Part shown: piece after piece, positions 19,094 through 29,779 of the stretch
Layout of the letters: each line of letters opens with the position of its first letter
How positions within the stretch are numbered: the stretch's first letter is position 1
Origin: Symbiodinium natans
Lineage: Eukaryota; Sar; Dinophyceae; Suessiales; Symbiodiniaceae
Length of the DNA stretch: 64,000 nt
NCBI GenBank assembly: GCA_905221605.1
Contig: CAJNDS010002276.1
Coordinates: forward strand, 229,857 to 293,856
Reading direction: 5' to 3'
Program-made: the position numbers and the translations under genes
Notes under the pieces: generated by a model
Database searches by the model: none
The model's input: only the letters and a program-made list of their open reading frames with translations
Told to the model about the DNA's origin: nothing

Positions 19094-19449
19094 AGTCATG
19101 AAGCCACCAAAGTATCCCAGAGAATTCAAAATATCCCTCACTGGCATCCCCTGAAACCCCCAACCCCAAATGATTCCTAGACCCTGACCATCACATCGCT
19201 GAGTTCTAGGGGGCGGAGATGTTCGAAGTAAGTGCCTTCATGTGTATCTGCTGATTGATCCTCACTGACTAAAAAACCGCACCCAGACGACGAATCTGAT
19301 GGTTCTTGTTTGAGGGTAACTTTGGGATCGCACAATCTGGATGACAACACGATGGGTCTCCTCGTGTGTCTCCTCCAATTTCCCTGCTATCAGTTCTGCT
19401 TAGTGCATCGAAAGCAAAAGCACCCTAACCCCTAAACACACGCACTTAC

Positions 19450-19543
19450 GCTCACACGCAGAGGCTCCAATTTGAAGCAAGCGGCTGTCATTGTCAAGGC
19501 TCTCCTGGGCATTGAGTTGTGCCATGATGTAGAAGACCGCTAG
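19450..19543 (-). CDS. Exon with excellent splice sites
   Basis: Acceptor TAGATCACTTCAG, then LAVFYIMAQLNAQESLDNDS RLLQIGASACE, then donor GTAAGT. 94 nt, phase 0 in and 1 out. Unknown protein. Confidence 0.6.
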
Positions 19544-19717
19544 CTGAAGTGATCTATTGAAGAGGATTCCAACCCTCAACCCTAAACCCTGAACCCTCAA
19601 CCCTGCGGACCAATGGATCCTCGAGGACTGGTGCATGGTGCTGCACCCCAAAAAAAGAAACCGAAACCCTGCACAACAAACCCCAAACCCCTGAACCCCA
19701 AGCCCAATCCCTTTCAG

Positions 19718-19800
19718 GCCAGAGATTCGCCGATCATCGCACCAGCCGCCCCTGGGATGATGCTGGCCAAGGGCCCCTGGCAACTGAAGATTTGTTTCTG
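19718..19800 (+). CDS. Exon with IIAPAAPG module
   Basis: Acceptor CAATCCCTTTCAG, then ARDSPIIAPAAPGMMLAKGP WQLKI. A related sequence is at 24299-24345 (IMAPAAPGTWPGAT). 19801-20110 beyond it shows no clear exon. Confidence 0.4.
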
Positions 19801-20115
19801 CTGGTGCTTAAGGGGGAGGTTGAGGGCGGCTTGGGGATTAGAATCTAGAAGTTCGAAGCGTCCAGGAATCCTATATATACCGCTGGTAGGACCACTGTTC
19901 CCGAAGAGCACCGGTGAGCCTACCTCTGCTATACTCTCGGATATTCAAGACATCGAGGTATCAACTGTCAATCTATTGGCTCATTCACGTTTCCGGGGGT
20001 ATTTGTCCTTGACGGCCCCCTGTTGTGGTTGCTGCTGTTGTGCCCCAGTTGCTGCTGCCGTTGCTGCTACTGTTGCTCTTTCTGTCATTGTCATTCGCCT
20101 CGGCTTCCTGCCCAG

Positions 20116-20246
20116 AAGCGTCTGGAACAAGCAGACCCGGATCGGGCCTTCCCCCCCTGTGACGCCCCCCCCCCCCCCCCCCCTGTGGGACCCCCCCAAT
20201 CACTTGGAGGAGCTGCAAACCGTCCCGATTGTCGGTGGCTCCTACA

Positions 20247-20277
<31 letters not shown>

Positions 20278-20390
20278 GCCCCCACCCCCCCCCCTTTAAC
20301 CCCCCTACCCTTCCTCCCTTTTTTGCGAAACCCTCTTTCCTCCTTTCCCGTCCTGGGGCCGGCCCGGCTGCCGAGGCGGCGCGCGCAAGC
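20116..20390. repeat. Dispersed repeat, copy 2
   Basis: Partner of 11181-11403, with a longer poly-C insert (20163-20295). Confidence 0.75.
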
Positions 20391-20719
20391 GTTTACAATT
20401 ACCATGCAAATTGCCACGGCCATTGCTAATGCCATTAGTACTATTCTTCTTCGAATTACTATAAATATTCTGATTCTTCCTCTATTTATTCGTGTTAGTA
20501 TTCTTCTTCTCCTCCTTCTTATTTTGCTGCTGTTGCTGATGTTGTTGATGTTGTTGTTGCAACTGCCCAGAGACCCTTGGAAACCTGGAAGTCAGCCGCT
20601 GGTACTGGAATGGGCGGCGGGGGCCTGAGTGCAAACAACTTCGCACTGGCTTGGGTATCTGTAATGCGGCTGCAAAGGCACATTGCTGGAACTGACCTGA
20701 ACGAGCGACCGTGCCCCAG

Positions 20720-20821
20720 AGGGTAGAAATCCAGGATACTCTTCACAGCCTATACGAGTATGACATAAACAAGCTCTGCCAGAAGTTCGAAGACGCACGG
20801 CTGCCATCGATGCTTGAATGA
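20720..20821 (+). CDS. Terminal exon, plus strand
   Basis: After CCCCAG: RVEIQDTLHSLYEYDINKLC QKFEDARLPSMLE and TGA (20819-20821). Very protein-like, amphipathic. Family not recognised. Confidence 0.55.
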   Translation, partial: RVEIQDTLHSLYEYDINKLCQKFEDARLPSMLE

Positions 20822-20917
20822 TCTAAGGGCCTGCCCAGCATACCTCCCCTCCTCCCCTTTGTAGGGGCCAACTTCTTCTGTAGCGCCCCCTATTCAGCAC
20901 AAGCTCGGATCGGAGCT

Positions 20918-21031
20918 TTAAAACAACCCCAAGCAGCTTAAGCACTCAAGCATAAAGTGGCCAAGAAGCACAAGCTCAAGCACCTCGTCGCCATCAGACA
21001 GCTCCAGATCATCCCAAGGCACCGAGCGCAT
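20918..21031 (-). CDS. 37-codon ORF or exon
   Basis: ATG at 21031 to TAA at 20918: MRSVPWDDLELSDGDEVLEL VLLGHFMLECLSC. Acidic then hydrophobic. Plus strand has a basic frame (KKHKLKHLVAIRQLQIIPRH), its mirror; minus preferred. Confidence 0.4.
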   Translation of the reverse strand: MRSVPWDDLELSDGDEVLELVLLGHFMLECLSCLGLF

Positions 21032-21052
21032 GCATGTGGGAGGGTGTCCTAG

Positions 21053-21650
21053 TCATGCTTGTTGCTGGTCTCTCCTCAATAACATGCATCCCTCTAATAG
21101 TTTAAGGTAGCCCAACAGAGCCCATAACTCCGAACAACGCATCATCAAACCCTGACACCGGCAAAAACAGCACTGTCCAGCCCAACACATAAAAAGGAGC
21201 GGAGCCTCCTTGCGCGCCAATGTGCTGTTCACGTTCCCTGTCAGCGGCTTGCCAGCAGTCAGTGAGCACTTCGTCAGCAGGTGCGCGTTCCTGGCAAGCC
21301 GGCTGTCGCGCTGCAAAACATCTTGCCCAAGTCTAGAATACAGATTCTACGAGGATTCTAGAGTCTTGGGCTCGGCGTGGCCTTGCCGTACCTCGGGCTG
21401 CCAATACAAGCAGCAACGCATGGCTGCTTGAGGGAGTCCCAAACCTAAGCTCTAGTTACACCCAACAACCCGAAGCCCAAAACCCCAAACCCGCCCAAAA
21501 TCCCCTAAACCCTGAACCCTAAACCCCAAGCCCCTCAACCCAAGCGCCTGGACCCCTTGGTTCGCACAAGTCTTCCAAGCCTCCTGGACCGGATCTTCAC
21601 AGATCCAGGGCTGCTCCGTCCAGCCCTTCCCATGGATGGTTGAAGGCAAA
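21053..21650. other. Open frames on both strands
   Basis: Minus 21053-21316 and plus 21210-21431 compete. At 21540-21640 three frames are open, the best being plus KRLDPLVRTSLPSLLDRIFT to a TGA. Decayed CCCTAAA lies at 21470-21540. Confidence 0.3.
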
Positions 21651-21712
21651 ACCCTAAACCCTAAACCCTAAACCCTAAACCCTAAACCGGGGGGAGGGAG
21701 TCGAGGGCGGAG

Positions 21713-22109
21713 TTGGACGGGGAGGCGAGGGGCAGGAAAAATTCCGTCACGCTTTACCCGGCAAAACATGCCTTCACAGGAACAAGACAGCCAGTAGCAA
21801 ACGGCAAAGCACCACGTGATGGATTTATCTGGAGCGAATATGCATCACCCCAATTAGAGGGAGGAGCTATGCATCGGGAAACGAACCCCCAAGGCGGCAC
21901 CGCGTCTTATCATTGCCGTGAAGAGCATGCAAAAACTCGTATATGTGGCAGACGTCATGGTTTTTTCGTTTTCTTGCAAGCATGCCCCTAAACCCTAAAC
22001 CCTAAACCCTGAACCCTAAACCCTAAACCCGGGGCATTCCAAAGGAGACGCTGTCTTCTTCAAGATTCTTCAAGCAGCCGTGAAGTATGTCGCGATGCCC
22101 GAAAGAAAG
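21713..22109 (+). CDS. Plus-strand exons
   Basis: Frame 21713-21991 (AKHAFTGTRQPVANGKAPRD ... GGTASYHCREEHAKTRICGR) and, after a short array, exon 22047-22109 reading DAVFFKILQAAVKYVAMPER K with donor GTGACA. The second is the stronger. Unknown protein. Confidence 0.45.
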
Positions 22110-22538
22110 GTGACAAGGGTTGCTTGCACGGGGTTTGCTGAGATTGAATTGCCGGTGGTGCTACTGCTGGCAAGTGGATACATACATGAGTCCATTAGCC
22201 GGTTCTGGACCAAATACACAGCGACCAAAAGAACAAGTAGACTCAGAAAACTGTGTAATACTCGAGCGACACAACACATAGACGCCCGAAGGGACACCTC
22301 AGGGTCACCGCGGCAACAGCTCAAACTGCGAGGAGACACCTAATTGGGTTTAGGGTATAGGGTTTGGGGTTTAAGCAGACTGGCGTGAAAAATGGTTTCT
22401 GCAAGTAGACGCTGAGCGATGTGCAAAAGAACATGTGACGTGAGATACACCGATTACCCGTATCGTAGAATTTTACAACCCCAAACCCTAAACCCTGAAC
22501 CCTCAACCCTGAACCCTAAACTCTAGTCCTACGCCTAC

Positions 22539-22630
22539 CCCTCAGATGCTCCTGCCGGCCGCGATCAGCGCGGTCCCAGCCACTCCATCGGGAGTTCCAG
22601 GCCCAATTGCGGTCATCCCATTCGTCCCAT
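22539..22630 (-). CDS. Trp/Asp/Arg-rich exon
   Basis: Pyrimidine-rich acceptor TTCGGCCCCCACCAG, then WDEWDDRNWAWNSRWSGWDR ADRGRQEHLR, then donor GTAGGCG. 92 nt with matching phases 2 in and 1 out. Six Trp in thirty residues is extreme. A second Trp-rich minus frame lies at 23130-23230. Function unknown. Confidence 0.5.
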
Positions 22631-22668
22631 CTGGTGGGGGCCGAAGGTTTTGGTGGATGTATGGGGCT

Positions 22669-23033
22669 TAATCCGAGCTCCTGTTTAATCAAACCCCCCA
22701 CATTTAAAGAAATGTTTTTCGGCCGGAAGCCCGCCGGAAGACTACTTTCCCTTAGGGTGGATTTCGTATGGGGATACCCCCCCCCCCCCCCCATTTAACG
22801 GAATTTTTTGGGGGGGCGTTCAAAAATCTGTCGGCAGGCTTCTTGTTGTGCTTGCGGAGATGCGAAGCTACAGCACCTCAGGGATCTGCAGCCTTTTTTT
22901 AATAGAGAATCAATACACCATGTCCAACTATTGCGGAACCTGCATTCCTTATTGTGGGGGGGGGGGGGGGGGGGGGGGGGGGGAGGGGGCAAAAAGGGGG
23001 GGCCCGCCCCCAATTAAACAGGAGCTCGGATTA
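22669..23033. repeat. Inverted repeat pair enclosing homopolymer tracts
   Basis: TAATCCGAGCTCCTGTTTAA at 22669 recurs inverted at 23012-23033. Between them are poly-C (22780-22793) and poly-G (22957-22983) runs. Fold-back element or recombination product. Confidence 0.7.
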
Positions 23034-23297
23034 GGTTTCGGGTTAAGGCTTTAACATTTCGGGTTTTGCTGCTCAGGGTTCCCTGAACAAACCTAAACCT
23101 TATGCAACGACCTGCAGTAACCCGCAATGGCCTTTGCGAGCCCTGGCTGTGCCCGTGATGCCACGCCCGGCTTCGCCAGTCTCTGGATGACCAGCTTTTG
23201 CACCATCCCGAATCGCGGCTCCACTCAGCCATACTTAGAAGCGCTAACACGCCGCCTTCCTTGTACTACTCAAAGTGGCATCTGCGTTTAGCCCTAC

Positions 23298-23461
23298 AAG
23301 TGGCACACTCAGGTACCATGCTGTTCCGAGTCCGCGCCCGTGAAGAACACTCATCACAAGAGCTAAGGCTTGAAACGATTCAACGGAATGATCCAAGGCG
23401 AATCCCGCTGCCTGGACTAGATGCAAGTTGAACGCCAAGAAGGTGTGACGGCATTTCGCTG
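23298..23461 (-). CDS. Exon (164 nt) with strong acceptor
   Basis: A long pyrimidine tract (CCCCCCCTGCCCCTCTCCCC...CTACAG) precedes AKCRHTFLAFNLHLVQAAGF, then ALDHSVESFQALALVMSVLH and on to YLSVPL; donor GTAGGG. Fifty-four codons. Unknown family. Confidence 0.6.
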
Positions 23462-23517
23462 CTGTAGCTTGCTTTGGGGAGAGGGGCAGGGGGGGAACTT
23501 GGGAGGGTTGGTGCTTC

Positions 23518-23733
23518 ATGCAAAGCAGTCCAAGGGAGCTATGCCAACGAGACATTACAGCCACAGCAGGAGAACATGCTTCCCTTCCAAAGAAAAACCA
23601 AGCCGACATTTGCGAGGACTACGACGAGAGGGCACTCATCGACCTCCCACTTCGCAAATACCAGTGTGCTGCCAGCTCTGCAGAGTCTGCACAATTTTCC
23701 CGCCGCACCAAAGATCTGCTCGCTATGTCCTAG
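23518..23733 (+). CDS. Plus-strand terminal frame
   Basis: KKNQADICEDYDERALIDLP LRKYQCAASSAESAQFSRRT then KDLLAMS and stop. Composition strongly protein-like; AG sites at 23566-23600 could be its acceptor. Unknown. Confidence 0.5.
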   Translation: MQSSPRELCQRDITATAGEHASLPKKNQADICEDYDERALIDLPLRKYQCAASSAESAQFSRRTKDLLAMS

Positions 23734-23819
23734 CAAGAGGTGCGACGCGCCCTCGCCAAAAGAACTCGGGCTCCTCGGCATCACCTCTGGCAGGAGAAAA
23801 ACACTTTTCCGGCACCCTA

Positions 23820-24605
23820 AACCCTAGACCCCAAAACTTCTAACCCCATAAACTAAACCCTGGGTAGATGGTACAACTAATTCAGGTAAGCTGCTGTCGT
23901 CATCCAGACTCTCCTTGGCATGAGAAGACAGGCAAAAGGTCAACCTTGGGAACTCGCACTACTTCAACAACACATGCCCATACAGATGCATAGGAAAAAC
24001 ATACATATGCGTATATACATATATGTATTCTCACCTGTATATAGATGTAGTAGAATGATCTGTAAAATATATGGAGGCTGCATATTACGGTGTACACAGA
24101 TAAATCATCTGCATTCTATGTTTCAGTACGCGCGTGTATATATATGGTATATTCTGTATATTCTGAAAAATGTATATATATATATATATACATATACGTA
24201 TATATATATATATGTATGTATGCATATTGTCTCAAATAACACATAGATGTATGTTATGCACACATCGAACTCCGCACAAAAGCTGCCAAGTTGCACCAAT
24301 CATGGCCCCGGCGGCCCCAGGGACATGGCCAGGGGCCACCTTCCGCTTTAGAACAAACAAACACAAGGACACGATTTGGGTATTTGTGGTTCATTTTTTT
24401 GAACTCATTTAACTGCTTTAAGAAAGTTTTACATTGCCTTGTAACTAAAGGTCTACTTATACTTAGAAGCATATGATGTATAGAATGGCGCTGAATCAAG
24501 CCAAAAGCAGTGGGCTTTCGGGTACGCACGTAGAGCGCAGTGGCATCCGGTTGCAATCAGACCCTAAACTTTAAACCCCTAACTTTAACCCTGAACCCTA
24601 AACCC
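23820..24605. other. AT microsatellite and unassigned sequence
   Basis: 24000-24245 is TATATA-rich. 24299-24345 repeats the IMAPAAPG module. No confident exon otherwise. Confidence 0.4.
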
Positions 24606-24609
24606 TCAG

Positions 24610-25330
24610 CTTTTATGCCGGCCTTGCCTGCATCCCTGCACCCGGTACTGGTATCGCCGGAGGCCTGGGCGGCACAGAACTGAGTGAGCATCCCTGAGGC
24701 AGAGTAGGAGGAGTAGAAGGAGGAGTAGTAGGAGGAGGAGGAGTCGTAGAATCCAGGAGCCAGCTTGATACCTGTTGATTCCGGTTTGGCTCATGGATGC
24801 AGGTACTCGTTTCTGCTGCCAAGGTTGTGGGTGACTCGGCACTCTCGGCAAGGTCAACCAGCCTCCTTTATCCACGTGCATATCTGCCAGAGCGCTTTTG
24901 GTACCCAGCAATGCTTGTTGAACCTTCTGCTCAAAGGGGCAGGAAAATTAGGCCTTGCACTGGTGACCCAACATGACCACGTTCTCGGACTGTCAGGGTA
25001 TCCAACAAACCCTTACCCTACCCGAAACCCTACACGCTAAAAACCGGGCAACTTCGTTGACAAGTACAAGGTAGTTAGATGTGCCAAAGCCCGTAGTGCA
25101 ATGGAGAAGCATCCTAGACCCCAAGAGGAACCTCGGAATAAAAGGGTGCCCCTTTTTGGTTGAAAAGGGGCTTATAAGGGAACCTCGAGCCCAAAAAAAG
25201 GGGGAATAAGGGCCTACCCTGGGTCCCAGTAATCATAAACCGTAAACCCCAAACCCTAAAGAGGAATCAGGGCCAACCTTTTACCCTAAACCCTAGAAAC
25301 GAAAAAAAAAGAAAAAAAAGGGCCTTGAGG
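24610..25330. other. Unassigned; overlapping frames and a G/C-paired module
   Basis: 24700-24750 is a GGA/GTA-rich repeat. 24780-25000 is open on both strands. 25135-25225 is a short inverted GGGTGCCCCTTTTT...AAAAAGGG-type module. Confidence 0.3.
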
Positions 25331-25332
25331 CA

Positions 25333-25400
25333 AGATAAGCAGACATGCTCCTGATGACTGTGCCGAGCTCGCTGCGGATCGGATGCTGGCTCGTCGAGAT
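25333..25400 (+). CDS. Exon candidate
   Basis: Plus reading KISRHAPDDCAELAADRMLA RRDPPNLG, followed directly by a TTTAGGG-type array. Confidence 0.4.
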
Positions 25401-25411
25401 CCTCCGAACTT

Positions 25412-25567
25412 GGGGTTTAGGGTTTTAGGGGTTTTAGGGGCTTTAGGGTTTTTAGGGTTTTTAGGGTTTTTAGGGTTTAAGGGTTTTTAGGGTTTTAGGG
25501 ATGTTAGGGTTTTAGGGTTTTAGGGATTTGGGGTTTTGGGGTTTTTAGGGTTTTAGGGTTTAGGTGG
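25412..25567 (+). repeat. TTTAGGG/TTTTAGGG array
   Basis: Mixed 7-, 8- and 9-mers with extra T residues. Confidence 0.9.
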
Positions 25568-25660
25568 AGTATCTGACGCTCATCATTCAAAACCCTAAGC
25601 CCGGCTCGTGGGCACGGATCTTCGACTCAAGTTGAGCTAAAGTTGATGTTTTGGTAGGGT

Positions 25661-26297
25661 TTAGGGTTTCGGGTTGAAGGCTAAGGTTGAGTCGATGCCT
25701 GTGGGAAGACAAGGCGGTGCCTGTCCAGGATACGCGTTCTCACAGACTCTCACACTCAGTGCAAGGTAGGTGGGCTCCAGCATCGCAAGATATTGCTGGA
25801 TGCCTGACAACACGAAAAACCCATGCAAGGTACTTCGGTGCGACATGCCGTACACGACACAGGTACGCAGCAGAGCTCTTTGCATACCTCATGAAGTGAA
25901 AACTGCCCAAGTTCCGACATGAGTGCTGAGTGACTGGGAATGCCGTCCTCCTCCTCCTCTTCTTCATGCAGGCCTCAGTCGACTGCGGCTGGGCAGGGCC
26001 ACAGAAGGACAAAGTCTCACTGATCTTCACCCGATCTTCACCGACTGTCTGGGTCCAGAACCTTGCACAGACGGCAGGGCAGTGGAGGTGACCTCACAGC
26101 AAGACAGTGAATGGCGGCGTGTGCCCAAACAGTGCGCCAGCACTATGGGTAATGAGGTTTTTCAACGTTACGAAAGACTTATGCTGCTCCAGCTTAGCAC
26201 AACAAATGAGGTTGCGCCTCGGGATCGTCGGCGCCAGACGCCTGTCATGTGGAGCGCCGTGTGTCATCTACTGGAGTCTCAGCGGCTGGTGTCGTGA
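25661..26297 (+). CDS. Plus-strand frames
   Basis: Best is 25923-26297, ending at a stop: SLTDLHPIFTDCLGPEPCTD, EVTSQQDSEWRRVPKQCAST, MGNEVFQRYERLMLLQLSTT. 25687-25899 is a second, ambiguous frame with an open antisense. Exon limits unknown. Confidence 0.45.
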
Positions 26298-26373
26298 GGA
26301 TCAGCCATATTCCTGCATCAGACTTGAGATCTGGGCTACGAAAGCTAGAAACGCGGCTGAGCCTGACCAAGAG

Positions 26374-26549
26374 GGGGGGGGGCTGAAAAGGGGGTGGGGG
26401 GGGGGGGGGGGGAAAAGGGGGCGGTGGGGGGGGGCCAAAAAGGGGGGGGGGAGGGGGGGGGAGGAAGGGGGGGGGGGTGCCCCCCCCCCCAGAAATCCGT
26501 TAAGGCGGACACTTTGAGATTGATTCTGTCAATTCCTATAAGGGGGGGA

Positions 26550-26586
<37 letters not shown>
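26374..26586. repeat. Poly-G and poly-C tracts
   Basis: Runs of G interrupted by AAAAA, then a 40-base poly-C. Strong G-quadruplex potential. Frames across it are artefacts. Confidence 0.95.
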
Positions 26587-26730
26587 CAGCCGTTTATCTC
26601 TTTGATTTTCATACCACTTAAGGGTCGGGGTCGCTTGTTGACCCAGCTGAACACTAGAGAGAAGACTTGTAAACGACAACTCTCGCGAGCTCCATGACAA
26701 TGGTGGATATCGATGAGGTTCGCTTAGGCT

Positions 26731-27494
26731 TTGGCATTACCGGTCGACCGTGTCAGAAACTCTAGGGAGCAGCTACAATGCGCATCGCTCTACGGAAACC
26801 ATGATCCACATGAGCCGATGGCCTCTTCCTCCTCCTCCTCCCCCTCATCGTCCTCCTCTTCTTCGCTCTCACCAGGCTCGTCGGTCTCCTACGAATGCAG
26901 TACAAATCCGTGCAATGAGCTTTTGCATCACCTCAAACAGAACTCTGCATCCGAACGGCTTCAGTTGGTTCAACCGAAGGTCGACCACAACACGTTGCAA
27001 CCCAGAGCGTCTGAAAGTAGACTCGGCATGAGAGGTGCCTGGAATGATCCTGTCCGCTCGCGGATTGCCTGCCCGACTTCAGAAGAAGCAATTGTGAACA
27101 ATGTACTGTCACTTCAGCTGGCCTTCTCGGCGACAACGAGGCACATTTCCAGCCTTGCAGGATCTCGCGAGTTGGGAGACATGCAGTCATGCAGTCACGA
27201 ACTCAAGAGCTGTGAACATCGCATCGTCAATATCGTCACCAGTGGGTTGCCTGGTGTGTCGGGAAATTGAGTCGAGGACAGGGTGGACCGAGTCAGAAAA
27301 GAAGACCGAAGCAGAAAGAAAGACCAGGCCCGAGAGGCAAAACAGCACAGGCCGGGTCAAACAACGACTCCTTAGGTCTCCGGCACGCGCTTCTGAACAT
27401 CAGGAAACCATACTTGGGCCCAAAACTAACGCATGTACACGACACGCCAGCTACGCGACATCAGGAAACAGGATTTAGGGGGTGTAAGGCTTAG
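26731..27494 (+). CDS. Plus-strand coding region, unknown protein
   Basis: 26731-27270 is open for 179 codons: a Ser-rich linker, then NELLHHLKQNSASERLQLVQ, TSEEAIVNNVLSLQLAFSAT and SSLAGSRELGDMQSCSHELK, ending in TGA. An overlapping second frame to 27478 (EIESRTGWTESEKKTEAERK...) looks like the following coding segment, so an intron or frameshift lies near 27250. One of the longest credible frames in the window. Not recognised. Confidence 0.5.
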
Positions 27495-27499
27495 GGGTC

Positions 27500-27815
27500 C
27501 AGGGAGTGCCAAAGCCTTGTGAGCGCGTCAGAGAGATGAGCAACTTTGCGGCTGTGCTGGTTTTCTTGCGGGGAACTTCCTCCGTTTTCGGACCCCGGCT
27601 TTCGCGCTCTCCGACGTTTCCGACACGCGCCTCCTGACTCAGAGGCAGTTCGCCTAGCATCTTCAACTCCACCGTACCCAGCCAAGACCCCTAGAAAGCC
27701 CTGCGAAAAACCCTCTTTCCGGGCGCGAGGCTTTAGGAGCATGTCCTCAGTGTCCATGAGTGAGAAAATGGGGCACTCTGGAACTAGGAAGTTTCAAACC
27801 TCGGTGGAAATATGA
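27500..27815. other. Open on both strands
   Basis: Plus 27546-27815 (SEAVRLASSTPPYPAKTPRK...) and minus 27491-27757 compete; context favours plus. Confidence 0.3.
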
Positions 27816-27957
27816 AGAGAGAGATATATCTGTATATACTTGATTCATAGAAACGAGCACAATATAAGCATAAAAAGTATATATACAGATATACAACATT
27901 ATATATATATATGTATATATATATGTACAGAGTATCCCCCTGAAACCCACCCCGAAT

Positions 27958-28179
27958 ATGATCTCAGCGCTGTTGGCAGAGGAACGGGGAGGGGATCACC
28001 ATCTTGCTCAGTTTTACTCAGCGTTTTGCAAACGGCCCCGGATCCAAGTTGTCAAGATTCAAGATGCCCGGGAAACTTTGCCTGGCAGCTTGAACCTTGA
28101 ATCTTGGATCCGGGACTTCCTGGCCGAGGATCCGAGCCTTGTATTCCAAGCTTGCAACAAGCTGAGTTGGGGCGTTTAA
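27958..28179 (+). CDS. Plus-strand frame with stop, unknown protein
   Basis: MISALLAEERGGDHHLAQFY SAFCKRPRIQVVKIQDARET ... WIRDFLAEDPSLVFQACNKL. 73 codons, no repeats, balanced composition. An inverted GGATCCAAG...CTTGGATCC pair lies inside it. AT-rich sequence precedes it. Confidence 0.55.
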   Translation: MISALLAEERGGDHHLAQFYSAFCKRPRIQVVKIQDARETLPGSLNLESWIRDFLAEDPSLVFQACNKLSWGV

Positions 28180-28199
28180 GTCTGAAGGTTTAAGGCTTG

Positions 28200-28800
28200 G
28201 GGTTTACGGGTTCAGGTTTGAGAGTGCGTCGCGCTTCGGTCTGTGATTTTCGATCGTAAACGAGGCTTGGTTCAGGGTTTACCTGCGACTCTTGAGGTCT
28301 TTAGAAAATGGCCTTATCCATGAGAAAGGCCGAAACCTATTTGCTGGTTGAAGGCAGTGCTTTTGTCAGTAATATTGAGTACTCACAACGTCCATACCAT
28401 CACTCAATGGAATCGTTGGGAAGGCAGGCTTTATGAGCTAATTGCTTTGAGTCGTGAGGCGAATTAAGAATGAGCCTTATCGATGGAAGTTGACAACCAC
28501 GTTTGGAGACCGTTCGGAGAGACCGTTCGGACGCATTACAACTGAAAACGCGAGTGGCTGGGCGTACATCTGGCTATGGATGTCGCATGACACTATGCAC
28601 TGTGCACGCGAATGCTTTCCCATGGCGAGGATTTACATTATCTTTGCTTGATATACAATTCATATACCCCCCCCCCCACCCTATATACGTACATGTCTTT
28701 TGCAAATCCATGGGAGTCGGTTGTCCTGACCCACACATCCGAGGCTCCCCAACAATTCTATCGAGTTGGCTTTACTGTTGAATTGTGAACCCCAACCCCC
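28200..28800. other. No confident exon
   Basis: A weak plus frame at 28454-28651. Otherwise unremarkable. Confidence 0.3.
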
Positions 28801-28808
28801 GACAACAG

Positions 28809-28918
28809 CAGTTTAAAGATGGGTTGGACAAGGGATCTACGCCTTTAGCTGGCACTGAAACAAAACTTGAACGACAGCGCGTCTTGAAAAACAAAAGCGT
28901 CTTAAGCAAGCGGAAAAG
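28809..28918 (+). CDS. Lys-rich exon
   Basis: Acceptor CCCCGACAACAG, then QFKDGLDKGSTPLAGTETKL ERQRVLKNKSVLSKRK, donor GTACTAATC. 110 nt. Basic C-terminal half could bind nucleic acid or be a localisation signal (speculation). Confidence 0.6.
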
Positions 28919-29114
28919 GTACTAATCAAAAACATGTCACTGCTCATGCTTCCGCGAGCTCACGACTTTTTTACACTAACAGCATGATGTGACTTGTTAA
29001 AACCTGTGCCTCAGGGATGCCAGCTCAAATAATTTGCGAGCACATCGTTTGAAAATCTTGGGGGTGGGTTGAGAGGGTCAAAGTTGGCTTGTGTGTGATC
29101 GCGGCGGGTTTTAA

Positions 29115-29280
29115 AGAGAGGGGGGGGGGGGGGGGGGGGGGGGGCCGGGGTGGGGAGCATATATGTATAAAATATATACATATATATATATGTATATCTA
29201 TTTATATTTATTTATTTACATATACACATACATATACATACACATACATATACATAATATGTAGATACAACTATATTTCC
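29115..29280. repeat. Poly-G tract then TA/CATA microsatellite
   Basis: Twenty-five G (29118-29144), then ATATACATA-type repeats. Confidence 0.95.
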
Positions 29281-29286
29281 ACGTAC

Positions 29287-29391
29287 TTCGCAAAGTCTGC
29301 AGGCGAGCTACTTCGTTCTCCGTCAGCTTGTCGCAGAGCATGTCCATGCCTTCTCTGAGCTTGTCTTCCCCCTTGCACGGGCCACAACGAT
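29287..29391 (-). CDS. Exon with CGPCK
   Basis: Acceptor GTATCTCGCAG, then RCGPCKGEDKLREGMDMLCD KLTENEVARLQTLR, donor GTACGTGG. 105 nt. CGPCK is the thioredoxin active-site sequence, but the aromatic WCGPCK context and following residues do not fit thioredoxin, so this may be chance. Confidence 0.6.
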
Positions 29392-29564
29392 CTGCGAGAT
29401 ACTGTGTGTTATATATATATATATATCCATATAATGGAGACATATGTTGTGCACAGTGCGTGCAACACACAGAACAAAGTGTGTGCATATTTATATATAT
29501 ATGTAGTTACATGCACACATATACCTACATATCTGTATATGACTTACATATACATGTACAGACG

Positions 29565-29704
29565 TGGCCAAGTCCATCCCAGCCCGAGGCAGCCACCGCT
29601 CGGCGTTCGGTTTCAGCCCCTTCGACTCGCTCCTGCGCTGACAAACACCTTAGGCACCCATATGGACCCGACAATCGGGATGATAGACTGGTATGTCACC
29701 CGAC
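29565..29704 (-). CDS. Two small exons beside a telomere array
   Basis: 29658-29704 starts right after TTTAG of the array 29702-29779 (SGDIPVYHPDCRVHM, GT donor). 29565-29632 follows GTCAGCGCAG (ERVEGAETERRAVAASGWDG LGH). The phase between them does not match with these sites. Confidence 0.45.
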
Positions 29705-29779
29705 CTAAACCCTAAACCCTAAACCCTAAACCCTAAACCCTAAACCCTAAACCCTAAACCCTAAACCCTAAACCCTAAA
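29702..29779 (-). repeat. CCCTAAA array
   Basis: Eleven units; supplies the TTTAG acceptor of the adjoining minus exon. Confidence 0.97.
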
